Source of the DNA: Tubiluchus corallicola
Lineage: Eukaryota; Priapulida; Priapulimorpha; Priapulimorphida; Tubiluchidae
Length of the DNA stretch: 64,000 bases
Direction: 5' to 3'
Assembly (NCBI GenBank): GCA_030141605.1
Contig: JAQGDQ010000122.1
Span: 379,001 to 443,000 of the forward strand
Below, piece by piece: positions 12,535 through 23,599 of the stretch. The notes below the pieces were generated by a model. The model saw only the letters and a list, made by a program, of their open reading frames with translations, ran no database searches and had not been told where the DNA came from. Positions within the stretch are counted from its first letter, which is position 1. Each line of letters opens with the position of its first letter. The position numbers and the translations under genes are program-made.

Positions 12535-13155
12535 ATATATCCTTGCAACTGCTCTCTAATAGGAAGACTAAAGAGATTTGCATGCAGTTTTGGGGACTCG
12601 AGTATAACGTTGTCACAGAACACTTGTTTTCTTCGTTACTCGAGTTCAAGTCCTTTGCAACTTCTGTGTAATATGAAGACTAAAGAGATCTCTATGAGGT
12701 TTTTAAGAGTAGCACATAACATCGTCACACAATACTTGTTTTCTTCATTATTCAAGTACAGAGATGCTTGCAACTTCTGCCTAATACGAGTACTAAAGAT
12801 ATTCGCACGAGGTTTTTGTCTCTAGAGCATTACATGGTGATAGAACAACTGTCTTCTTCATATCCAAATAAAAGTTCTTGCAACTTTTCTTTATTATGAA
12901 GACCTAAGATATGTGCATACACCTTTGGGCAGTTGGGTATATTGTAATAGTCATAGAAAACTCACAAAGACCAATGAGGTTTTCGATACTTTCCATACTA
13001 GCACATAACATTGTCATAGAATACTTGTTTTTTCATTATTCAAGCACAAGTCCTTGCAACCTTTCTCTAATACATACTATAGAGATTTGCAAGGGGTTAT
13101 CCAAACTAGTACGTGCCATAGTCACAAAACATTTGTTTTCCTCATTACTTTAGGA
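12535..13155. repeat. Second tandem array, unit about 113 bp
   Basis: Units start with CTTGCAACTTCTCTCTAAT-like words at 12541, 12653, 12766, 12876 and 13052. They continue with GAAGACTAAAGAGAT, a GAGGTTTT block, GCACATAACATTGTCACA and CTTGTTTTCTTCATTA. The first three spacings are 112-113 bp; the fourth unit is expanded to about 175 bp. Short overlapping frames here simply reflect the repeat. Confidence 0.8.
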
Positions 13156-14553
13156 CATGACATAGTGTTCACGTAAAGCTGTAGATTTATTAAGCAAAGA
13201 AAAACCAGTTATCATGATCTAGCTACTATACAAAAATTTATGAGTATAGTAAAAAGGTGAAATTACAAGTACAAGAACAGAGCTGTATGATAGTGACTTT
13301 TGTCAAGGTCTCCTGGACTAGATCGAATAAACTCTAACTCAACTATCAATAATTTGTTTAGAAAGAGACATCTTTGCAGCAAGTCTTTCGAGAAAAGGGG
13401 AACGTAAACAATTTTTATAAAATATTTATTTTTGTATGCATTTGCAGGGGAGGATAGTGTTAATACCATAATCAACTAAATTTTGACATTAACATTCCTT
13501 TGGAATTAGATTGCAACATTGCAGGTAGGTCATGTAAAATATGTGAAATGAAATTAGAAAACCATTTGTTATCAGTCTTAAAAAAAGGCATTTTTAATTC
13601 TTACAATTTCTTAACTTATGAATTTTTCTGTCTTTGTATTAATCAGCTTATCATAATGATGAACACTTTTTTTGTAATCGTGTAGCTGTAGGGTACTTTT
13701 ATATCTATTGCTTCTCAGCCTTCTATAGTGTTGGGTATTTTCTTTTTATATGTTTGAACACTATAAATTGTTGTTATTAGCATGCTCTTAGACTTAAGTC
13801 TACATGTCACAGCTATAATGTCAGCGAGTTACTGAACGTAGAAGTACAGAAAGCTTACAGCTTAAAAACTGTGAGCAGCAGGGCAGCGAAATTTTGGACA
13901 TTTACAGTATTGGGGGCGGTGAATAGAATTTAATGATATAATTCGGTGATATTGAGTGGCAAAGGGCAAAGGTCATTTACAGCTCAAGAACCGTATGGAT
14001 TTCGGCAAAATAAACTACATCATTGTATGTTTTATAGTGCATTTATAATGTTTATTTTGTTGTACAGTCGACTCCTCTATAGTAGCATAGACACTGACCT
14101 TAAATGATTGGTTTGGTTGCGTGAATGAACACGAGTCAGTCAGTTTGTGAGTACAAAATTGTCTGTCTAATATACAGCAAAGGACGTGGATACAAAAACA
14201 GTTAAAAGAAACCGTCGTCAGGATAACATTTGAAGTCACAGCATCAAAGTGTAGATCTTCTGTGTTGCAGGACTAGATGAGTTGGTAGGAAAGTGGTCAC
14301 CTGCTTTTGACTACTGAAATTAAAACGGGCACTGAGGCTGGAATGGAATGGTCAGTGAATGGAAGGGTAATACGGGGTTCGATATACCATCTTTCTTTGG
14401 GCTGCTTAATTTGATTCTGTATTGAAACATACTGGCCATGCAATTCTGTAAAGCTCATAGAGAGTGAGGACTCACATCAGGACATACCTAAGACAGCTCT
14501 GTTGGTTCAGTGCCTTTTTATGGCATGTACAGGCTAGTGAGTTTTATGCCAAG

Positions 14554-14760
14554 TAACTTGCAAGTATATTCAGACTTGAGAGCAAAACTTGTTGCGAGTT
14601 ACTCTTCGAGAGTAAGCATGAGTTGACATTCAATTCTCTATTCACTGCGAGAAGTGCTGAAAGTAACTCGCTGAGGCATTCACATCAGATAATAACTCGC
14701 AGGAAATCAACTTGCAGAAGCTGTCGGAAAGTTTGCAATAACTTGCCGACAGTAACTTGC
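14554..14760. repeat. Cluster of TAACTYGC words
   Basis: The 8-mer TAACTTGC or TAACTCGC occurs at 14554, 14664, 14693, 14739 and 14753, as its reverse complement at 14594, and as CAACTTGC at 14708. That is seven sites in about 207 bp with irregular spacing. It may be a factor-binding cluster or subterminal repeats of a transposon. Confidence 0.5.
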
Positions 14761-15611
14761 ACACTAGTTCACACTTGTAAGTTTGCTGTCAGAGAGAAAA
14801 CTCGTAACAGAAAATTCTCTAGTCTGAACGTGCCTTTAGAGGCATATTTTTAATTATGAACAACATTCCTGTCTCATGACAGCCATCTACAGTGAATGCA
14901 TGCCTTTGAGCACAGGACTCGATTTCTATAGTGTGTGGAATTGTATAGAAAAAGGACCTCTTTGCTTGTTAGTAGTGTAGTAAAATTTCGTTCTGTTCCG
15001 TTCATTGTTCTCATTTTTACTCACAAATTCTATTTATCACTAACTTGCTACACTATCCTTCTTACAGACCTGGCTTCCTAATAACTTGGCTACATCTAAC
15101 TTCTTGCTACTCTAATCTCCACCTTTTATCCAGTGGTGCAACTAACATTAGCTAACTGGCTAACAATACACTGACACTTCTGAGGCATATCAGTACAGCA
15201 TCTCGGCTATTTCCTCAACCTTCTGGTTCCACAAAAAAATTATCTTGTTCATGCCTTATAACATTTCTTATCATTTGCCACTGTAAACAGTTTTCTCCAC
15301 ATTATATTATATGGCTTCTTTTTCAGGAGAGTTTCATTCCTGGAATAGCCCTGGCTTCATTTCTGACCACTTGTGTAAGATTGATTGCATTTTGTATAAG
15401 ACCAGAGGGATTTTTCATGTCAGGTTATTCCATTGTGTTGATTGAGGTTTAAGGTAGATTTGTTAGCCTGCTCCCCAATTAGTTTGCTTCATGTGGCTTT
15501 TGCTGCGTAACTTGGCCATGTGCTGATTGAAAATTAGTTGACTGACTGAGTGTGATGTTCATTAATATTTGGTACTAAATTTGAAAGGCATGAAATAGGA
15601 AAAAGTTCTGG

Positions 15612-15695
15612 ATTGCAGGTTGGATTTGAACCGGCGACATTCTGATTATATTGCAGATGTCTTAACCACTACACCACCTTGACCACTACACCGCT
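15612..15695 (-). repeat. tRNA-like sequence (SINE head or tRNA relic)
   Basis: On the minus strand a polymerase III A-box-like word (GGTGTAGTGGTTAAGACA) is followed about 35 bp later by a B-box-like word (CGGTTCAAATCC), the spacing of a tRNA. Acceptor-stem pairing is not evident, so this is probably a tRNA-derived repeat and not a functional tRNA gene. Confidence 0.5.
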
Positions 15696-17128
15696 TTTTT
15701 ACATTTCCTGTCTTCAAGTTTCATATCAAAATCAAACTTGTGAGGGTTTATAACACCATTAATAATAATAATCTTAATATTAAGTTTGTAATAATTAGTT
15801 GATTGTTTATTCGAAGTACGTGAGTTCAAAATTGTTCACGATTGGTCACCAGCATTTGAGCATGAAGCCAGTACTCCTCTGTCCCAGCATTCCAACAATG
15901 AGAAACCATTTCAACGAAAATATGAAGTGAAGATGCTTGTCAAGGTTCTTCTAAATTAGCTATGAATACAGAAGTAGGCGCATAATTTGAGTATCCGAAG
16001 TTGTGTTGAAGATTTAATTTAGAAGCAGTTCTAAGAAAGGTTAGAAGCGTAGAAAGAAGAATGTAAGAAGCAATTACATTATTACACGCAAGCCTGTTCT
16101 CGGCTGAATTAAATTGATTTTCACATAATTATTTGCTCCACAATCTGAATCTAAGTTGATTTATTAGTGTTTTTTTCCAGTTACTGTATTTGGCATGATA
16201 AATCAAAACAATGCTGCATTTGCATTTGTAACAGTTGTAATGTTATGCGTTAGATGAATTAGATTATGAAATCTTCCATTTAATTTATATTGAGAAAGTA
16301 TGTGTTCAGTATTTAACACAAAGTCATGCTGTGCGAAGATTATAATTGCTAGTGTGTTTTTGGTGAAATACCGGTGCATACAGGGATGGCAATGCAGTGC
16401 TGTTTTACCAGATGGCATGAATATTTTAAACTATTAAAAATTTCCTTTTCCAATTACGTAAGTCTTTTGAACAGGTAAGCATAATGGTAAGTTGCATAAT
16501 TTTTTATCGAAAGTTCTTTAAATTCATTTTCTTCCCTTTTAAATTCTCAGCATATCTGCTGGTGCCCGGCAAATCGGTGCATAGGGTGTAGCAGATTTTA
16601 TGTTGTGTTAATTTCTTGTTGTAAAATGTTTATGTGAGCCAGTGTACCTACACACGTGTGAGTTTGTGATGCGTGCGTTTGTGTGTGTTGGTGTTGAAGA
16701 TAATAATTTCTTCTTTTTTTCAGTAACAAATTCTGGTGGAGCGTAGCAGTCAACACAGCAATTTAATAATGAAGAGTCGTAGAATTCATCCACATTTAAT
16801 GTGACATAGGTTAGTACTTTTTTGCATAGTTTAAAATCACTCGTTTTGTGTTGAAAATGTAACGTAGAAAGGTAGTTTTATAAAATTTCGTGTCGGGTTT
16901 CTTTTTAATATGAAAATAAGTCAAGAAAAAACCAAATTCTTGCAATAAATTTGCTAGTGGCAGAAGTGTTTCTTAATCCTTTTTTTAAGTGGTGACCAGA
17001 GATTGTAGATTACTAAAGATTTCTTCAGACAAAAGACCCAAGGAGAAAAACTAAAAACTACAACTAAGAGCAGTGCTTCTGTAACTACATACTCCTGTGT
17101 GTAAACCTTCACTTTTTATACTCCAGCA

Positions 17129-17562
17129 TAGGGAAGTTAATGATAGCAATATGTATCAATAATTATCGATTAACGTATCAATACAAAAAATTTACTTTTA
17201 TGGTTATTGTATCGATGTTATTCTAGGAATTTCGTTATCACTCAGATTTATGCGTATCACTGCATATCGCTCACTATTATAAAATAATTTCACTTTACTT
17301 TTTCATTTATGCACTAGAATTTTATGACAAAACGAGGAAGAAAACTTTGTCATAAATTACACGTATCTATACGTGAATCTGGAAACGGCCTGCGGAAAAT
17401 AGTGTTGAAATACACTGAGATTCCTTGCATATTCAGTGTAGTTTTTGTCGTTCAAGATAATTTATTGCTTCTGAAAACAGATTATTGTTATCGTGTCGTT
17501 TGAAAAAAGTACCCTAACATACCGTTATCGCATTGCTAAATGTGTATCATTTAACATCCCTA
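17129..17562. mobile_element. Non-autonomous DNA transposon (MITE), copy 1
   Basis: Begins TAGGGAAGTTAATGATA and ends TTAACATCCCTA, forming 12-bp terminal inverted repeats with one mismatch. The interior is rich in TATCGATA/ATTATCG-like words. A second copy with matching ends and shared interior words lies at 21510-22082. No transposase is present. The termini and the subterminal ATCGATA words suggest a hAT-type element. Because the ends are TA, a Tc1/mariner-type TA duplication cannot be excluded. Flanking 8-mers match only in their first four bases. Confidence 0.7.
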
Positions 17563-20240
17563 CTCCTTTATATTAGAAGGTGTTACTATAAATAAGATTA
17601 TTGATTTTTTTATCTGCAGCATCTTTTCTGCAAGTAGTCCTACTATTTTTACAGAAAATGAAGCCTAAAAAGGATGTACAGGAAAGTAAATATAAACTTT
17701 ACATTTGCCTAGCTTGTAATGCAAGAAAGCAATTAAAACTGAATTAATTAAAGTCACAAATTTCAAAGCAGTTAAAAGAATCTTGTGGAACTGTTTATAA
17801 ATAGTCATTAACTGTATTGTATTGTATTTTCTTTTTAATTCTAATCAAGCTTTTACAATCATGATTTTATTTAACATTAATTACGGTATTTTCCTATATT
17901 TTCTATTGATTAATTAATGTTTTTTATTTCTTAATACCATTGCAACCTGTGCAAAGAAAAACCCCATTTATAGGACTATGCATGTAATGTAAGTGTCAAA
18001 CCTCAAGCCTTTTTGTATCAAGGTGAGCAGCTTGAAAAAAAAGTTTCTTGGTTGGAAAAGAAAAAACATTTAATATACATAAACTTTTAACGTTTTTTCA
18101 ACAATTACTCAGTGATATAGTTAAAAAGTGTGGCAAAGTTTGTGGGCATTAAGTACGTTTTTTCAGCTAAGTGGCGATTTTTTTCTAGCTGCTCATATTG
18201 ACACAAAAATGTTTGAGACTCGTGACTGAACTGAACTGAACTAAGAACAAAATAAATAAATAGTGTACTTTCACTGTGTTCTTTCTACAATCATTTTTCT
18301 CCGTGTTGAGTGCCTGCCATTTTCCTGCCATCTCTTGTTTGTCTAGCATTATATCGGTGTTACATTTATCAAGTTCTTACCAAGGTATTCTTCAGAGTTT
18401 GAATGCTTTCTGCAGCTGTTCACACTGTAAAATTTTGCTATAACATTTGCAGTCCTGAACACTGTGTTTAATAGCGGATAGTTTTTTATACAATTTGGCG
18501 ATGCCATTAGGAAGAGCCACTGGACCAACAGAGGTGTGTTTGCCACATTCAATTGTATGTGTACCTTTTCTCAGCGAGGTAAACAGCCAGAGTCAGTATG
18601 GAAACCATGAAGAGAAATTTTCAACCCAGAGTGTTTATGTCTCAAGTTTACGCATTATCGACCTTTGTTCACTAACATTTTTTATTTGCCGAAAATTGTT
18701 AGTGTTTTATAGTAACCCAGCTTTTTTAGTCAACTTTTTATTTTTTGTTATCAAAACCATGTGATCATCACTGAGACAGTCTTGGTCACTCAACTTTTGT
18801 CAATCAACTTTTTGCAATGTTTTATTACACTTGAAGCTGTGAAACAATGGCTTCATATCTTTCAATAGAAAATTGCACGAGTGTCGTGTGTATGCTACTG
18901 AAAATTGCGATTGAATGAAAACTGTTTAAACTATTCCTGTTAAAAAAACTCGCTTAAAATTTTTGCTGGCATTTTGCCATTCAATTTTTATCCTCATTGT
19001 TGCAGTTAGTTGATATTTGTTTGCTAATAACATTTTCGTTTTCAGATTTGTGTGTCTCAGGAAATGAAGAAATTACAGTAGCGGGCTTACAGAGAAAGGT
19101 AAGGGAATTTTTTGATGTTTAAATGTTAGTAGTAAAATGTTCTTAGTTGATTTTACATTAGTGTAAACAGTATTAAACGCACATTACGAACTGGAAATCG
19201 CAGTGTTTGTCGGATGTATTTCTACAAAGGTAGGAGTGAAAGTGAAGATTTTAAGAAATCTCGCTTGTTGATTTATTGGAAAGATTTCCTCTCACTTCGA
19301 GAATTTAATTTTAGTTCATTTGCATTTTTTAATGTAATTTAACACATTGCAGGCCGAAATTTTGCAATGTTGGTACAGGACTGCAACTTTGCTATTTATA
19401 GTCTAGATTTGTCTGGCCAGGCTCGAGTCTCTCCACGTACGTCGTTCTTGAGTAGGCCTCCTCGAATGCTGATTTCTGGCATGCATATATGCCTTCACTC
19501 ATTCATTTAGAAGACAGATTTGCTATTGCTTTACCTCTTTGGTTGAACATACATTGAGCCACCATTCCGTATTGGTGCAAATATTTCAATTTTGTATTTG
19601 CAGTTGTAAAAACATTCCATTTGTGTTAATCTATGCAATCAGAACTTCAGAAATGTCGAATTCGGATTATGGTTTGTTGCACTAGGATTATAGTATAGAA
19701 TAATGTTTCTTACAGTTGTCTTCGTGAAACACGACATGGCTAATCCTCCGTAGGATATTAAATTATTATTGATGGCTGCAGTTTTACTGAATTTTACTGC
19801 CCACTGGGAAATATTTGGAAGAAGAGCCAGGATTAAGATGAATGATTCAGGGTAAGGGATCAATTAGCTGGCATGTGTATCGAAACAGTAGTTAATCTCA
19901 CATGTATGACTTTCCTTTGCGAGCATTGCACTTTGCTTCGCGAAGCACAGCATATCAAAAATTTGGGTGTTCTTTAGAGATTTGCTGCCTCATTCCAAAA
20001 TCATTCAAACAAGCATGTCCAGTCCTTGGATACCATATGATGATGTGCTATCATTTTCTCAGTCCCAGTCAAAACCTGGAAACCAGATTCAAGCAATCTC
20101 TTTTTGTTATTGCAAAATAAACACAGTGGAATATGCCTTTTCCAGTGATTGCCAATGATTGATGATGATCGTTAAAAGGTCAAGGTTGTTGGTACCTACT
20201 ACCTAGAAACATTAGCAACTGGTTCGTGTATATGGACCCA
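17563..20240. other. Intergenic, no gene confirmed
   Basis: AT-rich DNA. Around 18390-18545 the minus strand has a short frame containing VGPVALPNGIAKLYKKL-like text, followed by a GTAAGA donor-like site. It is too short and isolated to call. Confidence 0.35.
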
Positions 20241-20327
20241 TTGTTGAAGCCTTGTCCTGTTGAAGCAGTTATTGTTGTTGAAGCCTGGCCCTGTTGAGGC
20301 TGTTATTGTTGTTGAAGTCTGGCCCTG
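20241..20327. repeat. 34-bp direct repeat, about 2.5 copies
   Basis: Unit TTGTTGAAGCCTGGCCCTGT... repeated head to tail: two full copies with a few substitutions and a partial third. Confidence 0.75.
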
Positions 20328-20329
20328 AA

Positions 20330-21509
20330 GGGATGTTTACTTACACTGACTGTTTCTGCTGTTTAGTCATAATATTAGGTTAAGTGTCGTGTTAGATTTA
20401 TATTAACATTAGTCATCAGCTTATCTGATGCTAACATTTACATGTTATTAAGTTCTGTCCAAAAAACTTACGCTGCATGTTGCTGTACTGTTGAAATTTC
20501 AAAGGTGGTTCTAGGTGTGATCAAGTAGTTACAGCCATGTAAAGGTAACACTAGTTCGTACAAGTCCTGTCTGTGAGATGTAGGCTAAGGGGACCATAGC
20601 CTTTGACCTATAGCTCAAAACTTCAAATGCGTATGTACATAGCAAAACTGAAATGGCTTACTGGCAACGAATGACTGGTGTACTTCTAAGCATTTGATGC
20701 ACTACGTCGGCATTTGTGGATAGATACTGCACGTCGATAAGTGGAACTACTGTCGTACTAATATGCCTCATCATACTTACTTGAATCATTAAAACATTTA
20801 TCATCAAGAAATTGCATAAGGAATAGCACGGATACAAATGTTTGTACCTCTCTGGCATCAGATTCTTATAATTCCTGTTATGCTGCCATCTAGCAACTGA
20901 AGAAATAGACATCCTAATGCAGTTGATTTGTGACCAATAGTTTGGTTACCAGAAACTGTTAAGTTAGCGATTTTGTGCAATTTGTTGATTGTAAATTCAT
21001 GGTGGCTGCTGGCGAAAGTTACTGAGTCATACAGACAAACAAAAATCTACGACATTTGCATGCACACACGTTTTGTCCAAATCTATAAAAAGCTTTTAGC
21101 TAAAACGTCGATGTTGCCGTCCATCACATGGTGCATTTCGACTGACATGAAATGAGGGACATAACTTTGTTGCAGAAATAAAAGATCAGGATTTGATGCA
21201 TTTCATTGTGATTTGAGATTTGCAGTTTAATACCTTAGAGAACTTTAGCCTGATGTCCTGTCTACTTGTTACCGGAATCCACATATTTTGACTCCATTCC
21301 TGTAAGATTGGCTTCTGTTGTTTGATATAAAATTACCAATTGCAGTGAAATTGTAATAAAAAATGTCTTTATTTGTTTGAAGTCAATTTTGGCGTTCATA
21401 ATATTTCATTGAAAATGAGAATTTTATAAATTTGTTGGTGGTCCACTTCCTGTGATGCTTGCACAGGGTTGCTCTGTCCTCTATGAATTGGCTTCGTTGT
21501 TCTGAGATG
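20330..21509. other. Intergenic, no gene seen
   Basis: AT-rich sequence with no supported reading frame, splice-flanked segment or clear repeat. Confidence 0.4.
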
Positions 21510-22082
21510 TAGGGATGTTAATGATAACGATACGTATCAATAATTATCGTATCGTATTTTGTCTTTTATCGCTTGCCTTTATAAAATTACTTCACTTTGC
21601 TTTTCAATTTTCTTACAGGAATTAAGCAAAACAGTGGATAAAAGAATTATTTAAAATTATAAGCTTGTCAGACGTATGGAGTTACACTTTCGCTTTACAA
21701 TAGCGGTTATCTTTATTTTGATTCTGAATCATGCAGACTCGCAGATGCCGAGTAGCGTGTACCATATTTTTGGTGTCATCGTTTCGGACATGTGTAATTG
21801 TGCAGCTCCCATAGATAAATCTTTATATCGTAGTAATCTATGTATCCATCGCAGCTTACTTATTTATGAATCGTTATAACAACGAAGCAGAAAATTTCGT
21901 CGTAGTCACGTTAAGGTTACATGAATGGTTTAATTATTAGAGATATTTTTCTGTTGTTGCATACATTTTCTAACTTCAGTATTGTTTTTATCCTTCGAAA
22001 TAATTTATCGTATTGTATCGTATCGTCTAAAAAGTGGATTATCGTTATCGTATCGCCAAATTTGTGTTGTTTAACATCCTTA
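21510..22082. mobile_element. Non-autonomous DNA transposon (MITE), copy 2
   Basis: Starts TAGGGATGTTAATGATAACG and ends TTAACATCCTTA, matching copy 1 at 17129-17562 at both termini and in internal words (CGTATCAATAATTATCG near the left end, TTATCGTTATCGTATCG near the right). It is about 140 bp longer than copy 1. Same orientation; no coding capacity for a transposase. Confidence 0.7.
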
Positions 22083-22169
22083 CTGCAAACTGAATTTGAA
22101 GTTATTGGACCCATGCTATTTTGGGCCTAGGCATAGCAGTGTGCTATTATTGTACATCTACTTGTACCA

Positions 22170-22305
22170 CTGTTGCTTGTGTAATCTACAGTGGTAACAT
22201 GCTTACTTTTGTGTAAGATTGTGGGTTCAATTCTCTGGCTGGGTAATACCACAGACTTAAAAATGATGCCATTGTTTAATGTTTCTTAAAGTAATCTGCA
22301 GGTAA
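22170..22305 (+). mobile_element. tRNA-derived SINE, partial copy
   Basis: A-box-like GTGGTAACATGC, then B-box-like GGGTTCAATTCTCT, then a body GGGTAATACCACAGACTTAAAAATG. The body matches the fuller copy at 22436 and the copy at 41240, so this is a truncated member of the same family. Confidence 0.6.
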
Positions 22306-22435
22306 TAGCAATTATTGTTCTGCAGGTTTAGTTGACGACTGAAGTTAGCAAAAATTTGAGGTTTCTTTGATGGTTGACGTTAAAGTTAAGTTTAAATAAA
22401 TATCATTGTTGTAGTCAATGTCATTGTTATTTTTG

Positions 22436-22705
22436 ACCAGACGGTTTGGTCTAGTGGTAACGCATTGGCTTTTCGTCTGGGAGGTCGTGAATTCGATACA
22501 GAGGCCAGTAATACCAATGACTTTAAAAATGGTACCTGCTGTTGCCCTGCCTGATGTGTAGTATTTAGGGTAAAAGTGGGGTAATAATAATCTCTGTTAT
22601 GTAGTTGTAGGTTGTTGTTTACAGTCAGCCCAAAGGCTCTTCAGAGCTTAAGTTAATTGTTGACTCAAAAAGCTGACTTTAAACAAAGATTATTATTTTT
22701 TTGTG
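22436..22705 (+). mobile_element. tRNA-derived SINE, near full-length copy
   Basis: The tRNA-like head (TTTGGTCTAGTGGTAACGC for box A, GTCGTGAATTCGATAC for box B) is followed by a body with AATACCAATGACTTTAAAAATGG and GGGTAAAAGTGGGGTAATAATAATC, ending in CTTTAAACAAAGATTATTATT. The head, conserved body and (ATT)-rich tail are diagnostic of a tRNA-derived SINE. Confidence 0.7.
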
Positions 22706-23340
22706 GTAAGATGGATAGTACTAAATGCCTGCAAACCCACTAATAGCAGATGGTGAAATATTTACTTTTGATAGTTACCTAAATTCATTATAAGAATACG
22801 GAAAGGGACTTTTAAAGTTATGGTAGTCAAGTTAAAATAAGTTAAACGAGTTTTTGCTTATCTGCACATGACCACTTGCAATCAAACAATTGATGAATTT
22901 ATTATTGAGATCTTTTTTATTTAATGTGTAGTAGGCATAGCAGTATGTGCGGTACATGCTGCTGTGAGCAGTTAATTTTTGGTGAAAATTGATTTGAGGT
23001 TTTTTACTTTGTTACACAACTTACTGGCAAAAAATGTTACAATGTGAGTATCCTAAAAAACTATTTTATCTTTTGTTTTATAATCTATATTAGACTATTT
23101 ATAAGTACAGTATTGTTTTAACAACAGCTTTATCTGGTATTTATGCCTGGAGATTTTGCGGCGCTTTTGGTATTGTAGGTACAGCAGAGACGGCGTTTAC
23201 TCTTCCCATCGCTGCATCACTACTGCTTATTTCTGCAAACTCGGTAGTTCCATAATGGTTGTGCGAATTTTTTCTGTGGTTTTATCACTGACTTGCGCCA
23301 GGCTGTGATGTTCAAAACCCAAGAACAGACATTCTTGTTA
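22706..23340. other. Intergenic, no gene seen
   Basis: AT-rich sequence with nothing identifiable. Confidence 0.4.
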
Positions 23341-23377
23341 TTGACTGATGCGAGCTTTTTCAGGTGGATATAGCTAG

Positions 23378-23389
23378 TGCGCATGCGCG
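23378..23389. promoter_or_regulatory. Perfect NRF1-type palindromic site, candidate promoter
   Basis: TGCGCATGCGCG matches the NRF1 consensus YGCGCATGCGCR, a motif usually found in animal housekeeping promoters. Surrounding DNA is less AT-rich and less CpG-poor than the neighbourhood. A consensus donor-like AAT/GTAAGC follows at about 23571, so a non-coding first exon at roughly 23400-23570 is plausible. The cadherin gene at 25742 is the nearest downstream coding sequence on the plus strand, but the link is inference. Confidence 0.4.
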
Positions 23390-23599
23390 CGATTGTGCAT
23401 GCTGTTTATTCTTGCTGTGGGTGTGTACAGACTGTGGCCTGCTGTCCTTTCGTAGCTGTAGACTTCCATGTCTAGGTGTGTGTAGTGTGCTGCAGAAAAC
23501 ACCTGGATTTTTACCTGCCGGTTTGCTGTTCATTATTTTCACACAGTGGATAAGATCTTTGCAGCGGAAATGTAAGCTTTGGAATAGTAGCAGTATGCT

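Larger units (their letters stand above)
13156..17128. other. Intergenic, no gene seen apart from listed repeats
   Basis: AT-rich sequence. Contains the TAACTYGC word cluster (14554-14760) and a tRNA-like relic (15612-15695), both listed separately. No convincing coding sequence. Confidence 0.4.

Noticed and set aside
15612-15695. Functional tRNA gene
   Set aside because: A and B boxes are present here and at several other sites, but cloverleaf acceptor stems do not pair, so these are treated as tRNA-derived repeats.
18390-18552. Minus-strand frame with LPNGIAKLYKKL-like text and a GTAAGA donor-like site
   Set aside because: Short, ends in a stop before the donor in the protein-like frame, no acceptor found; not strong enough to call an exon.
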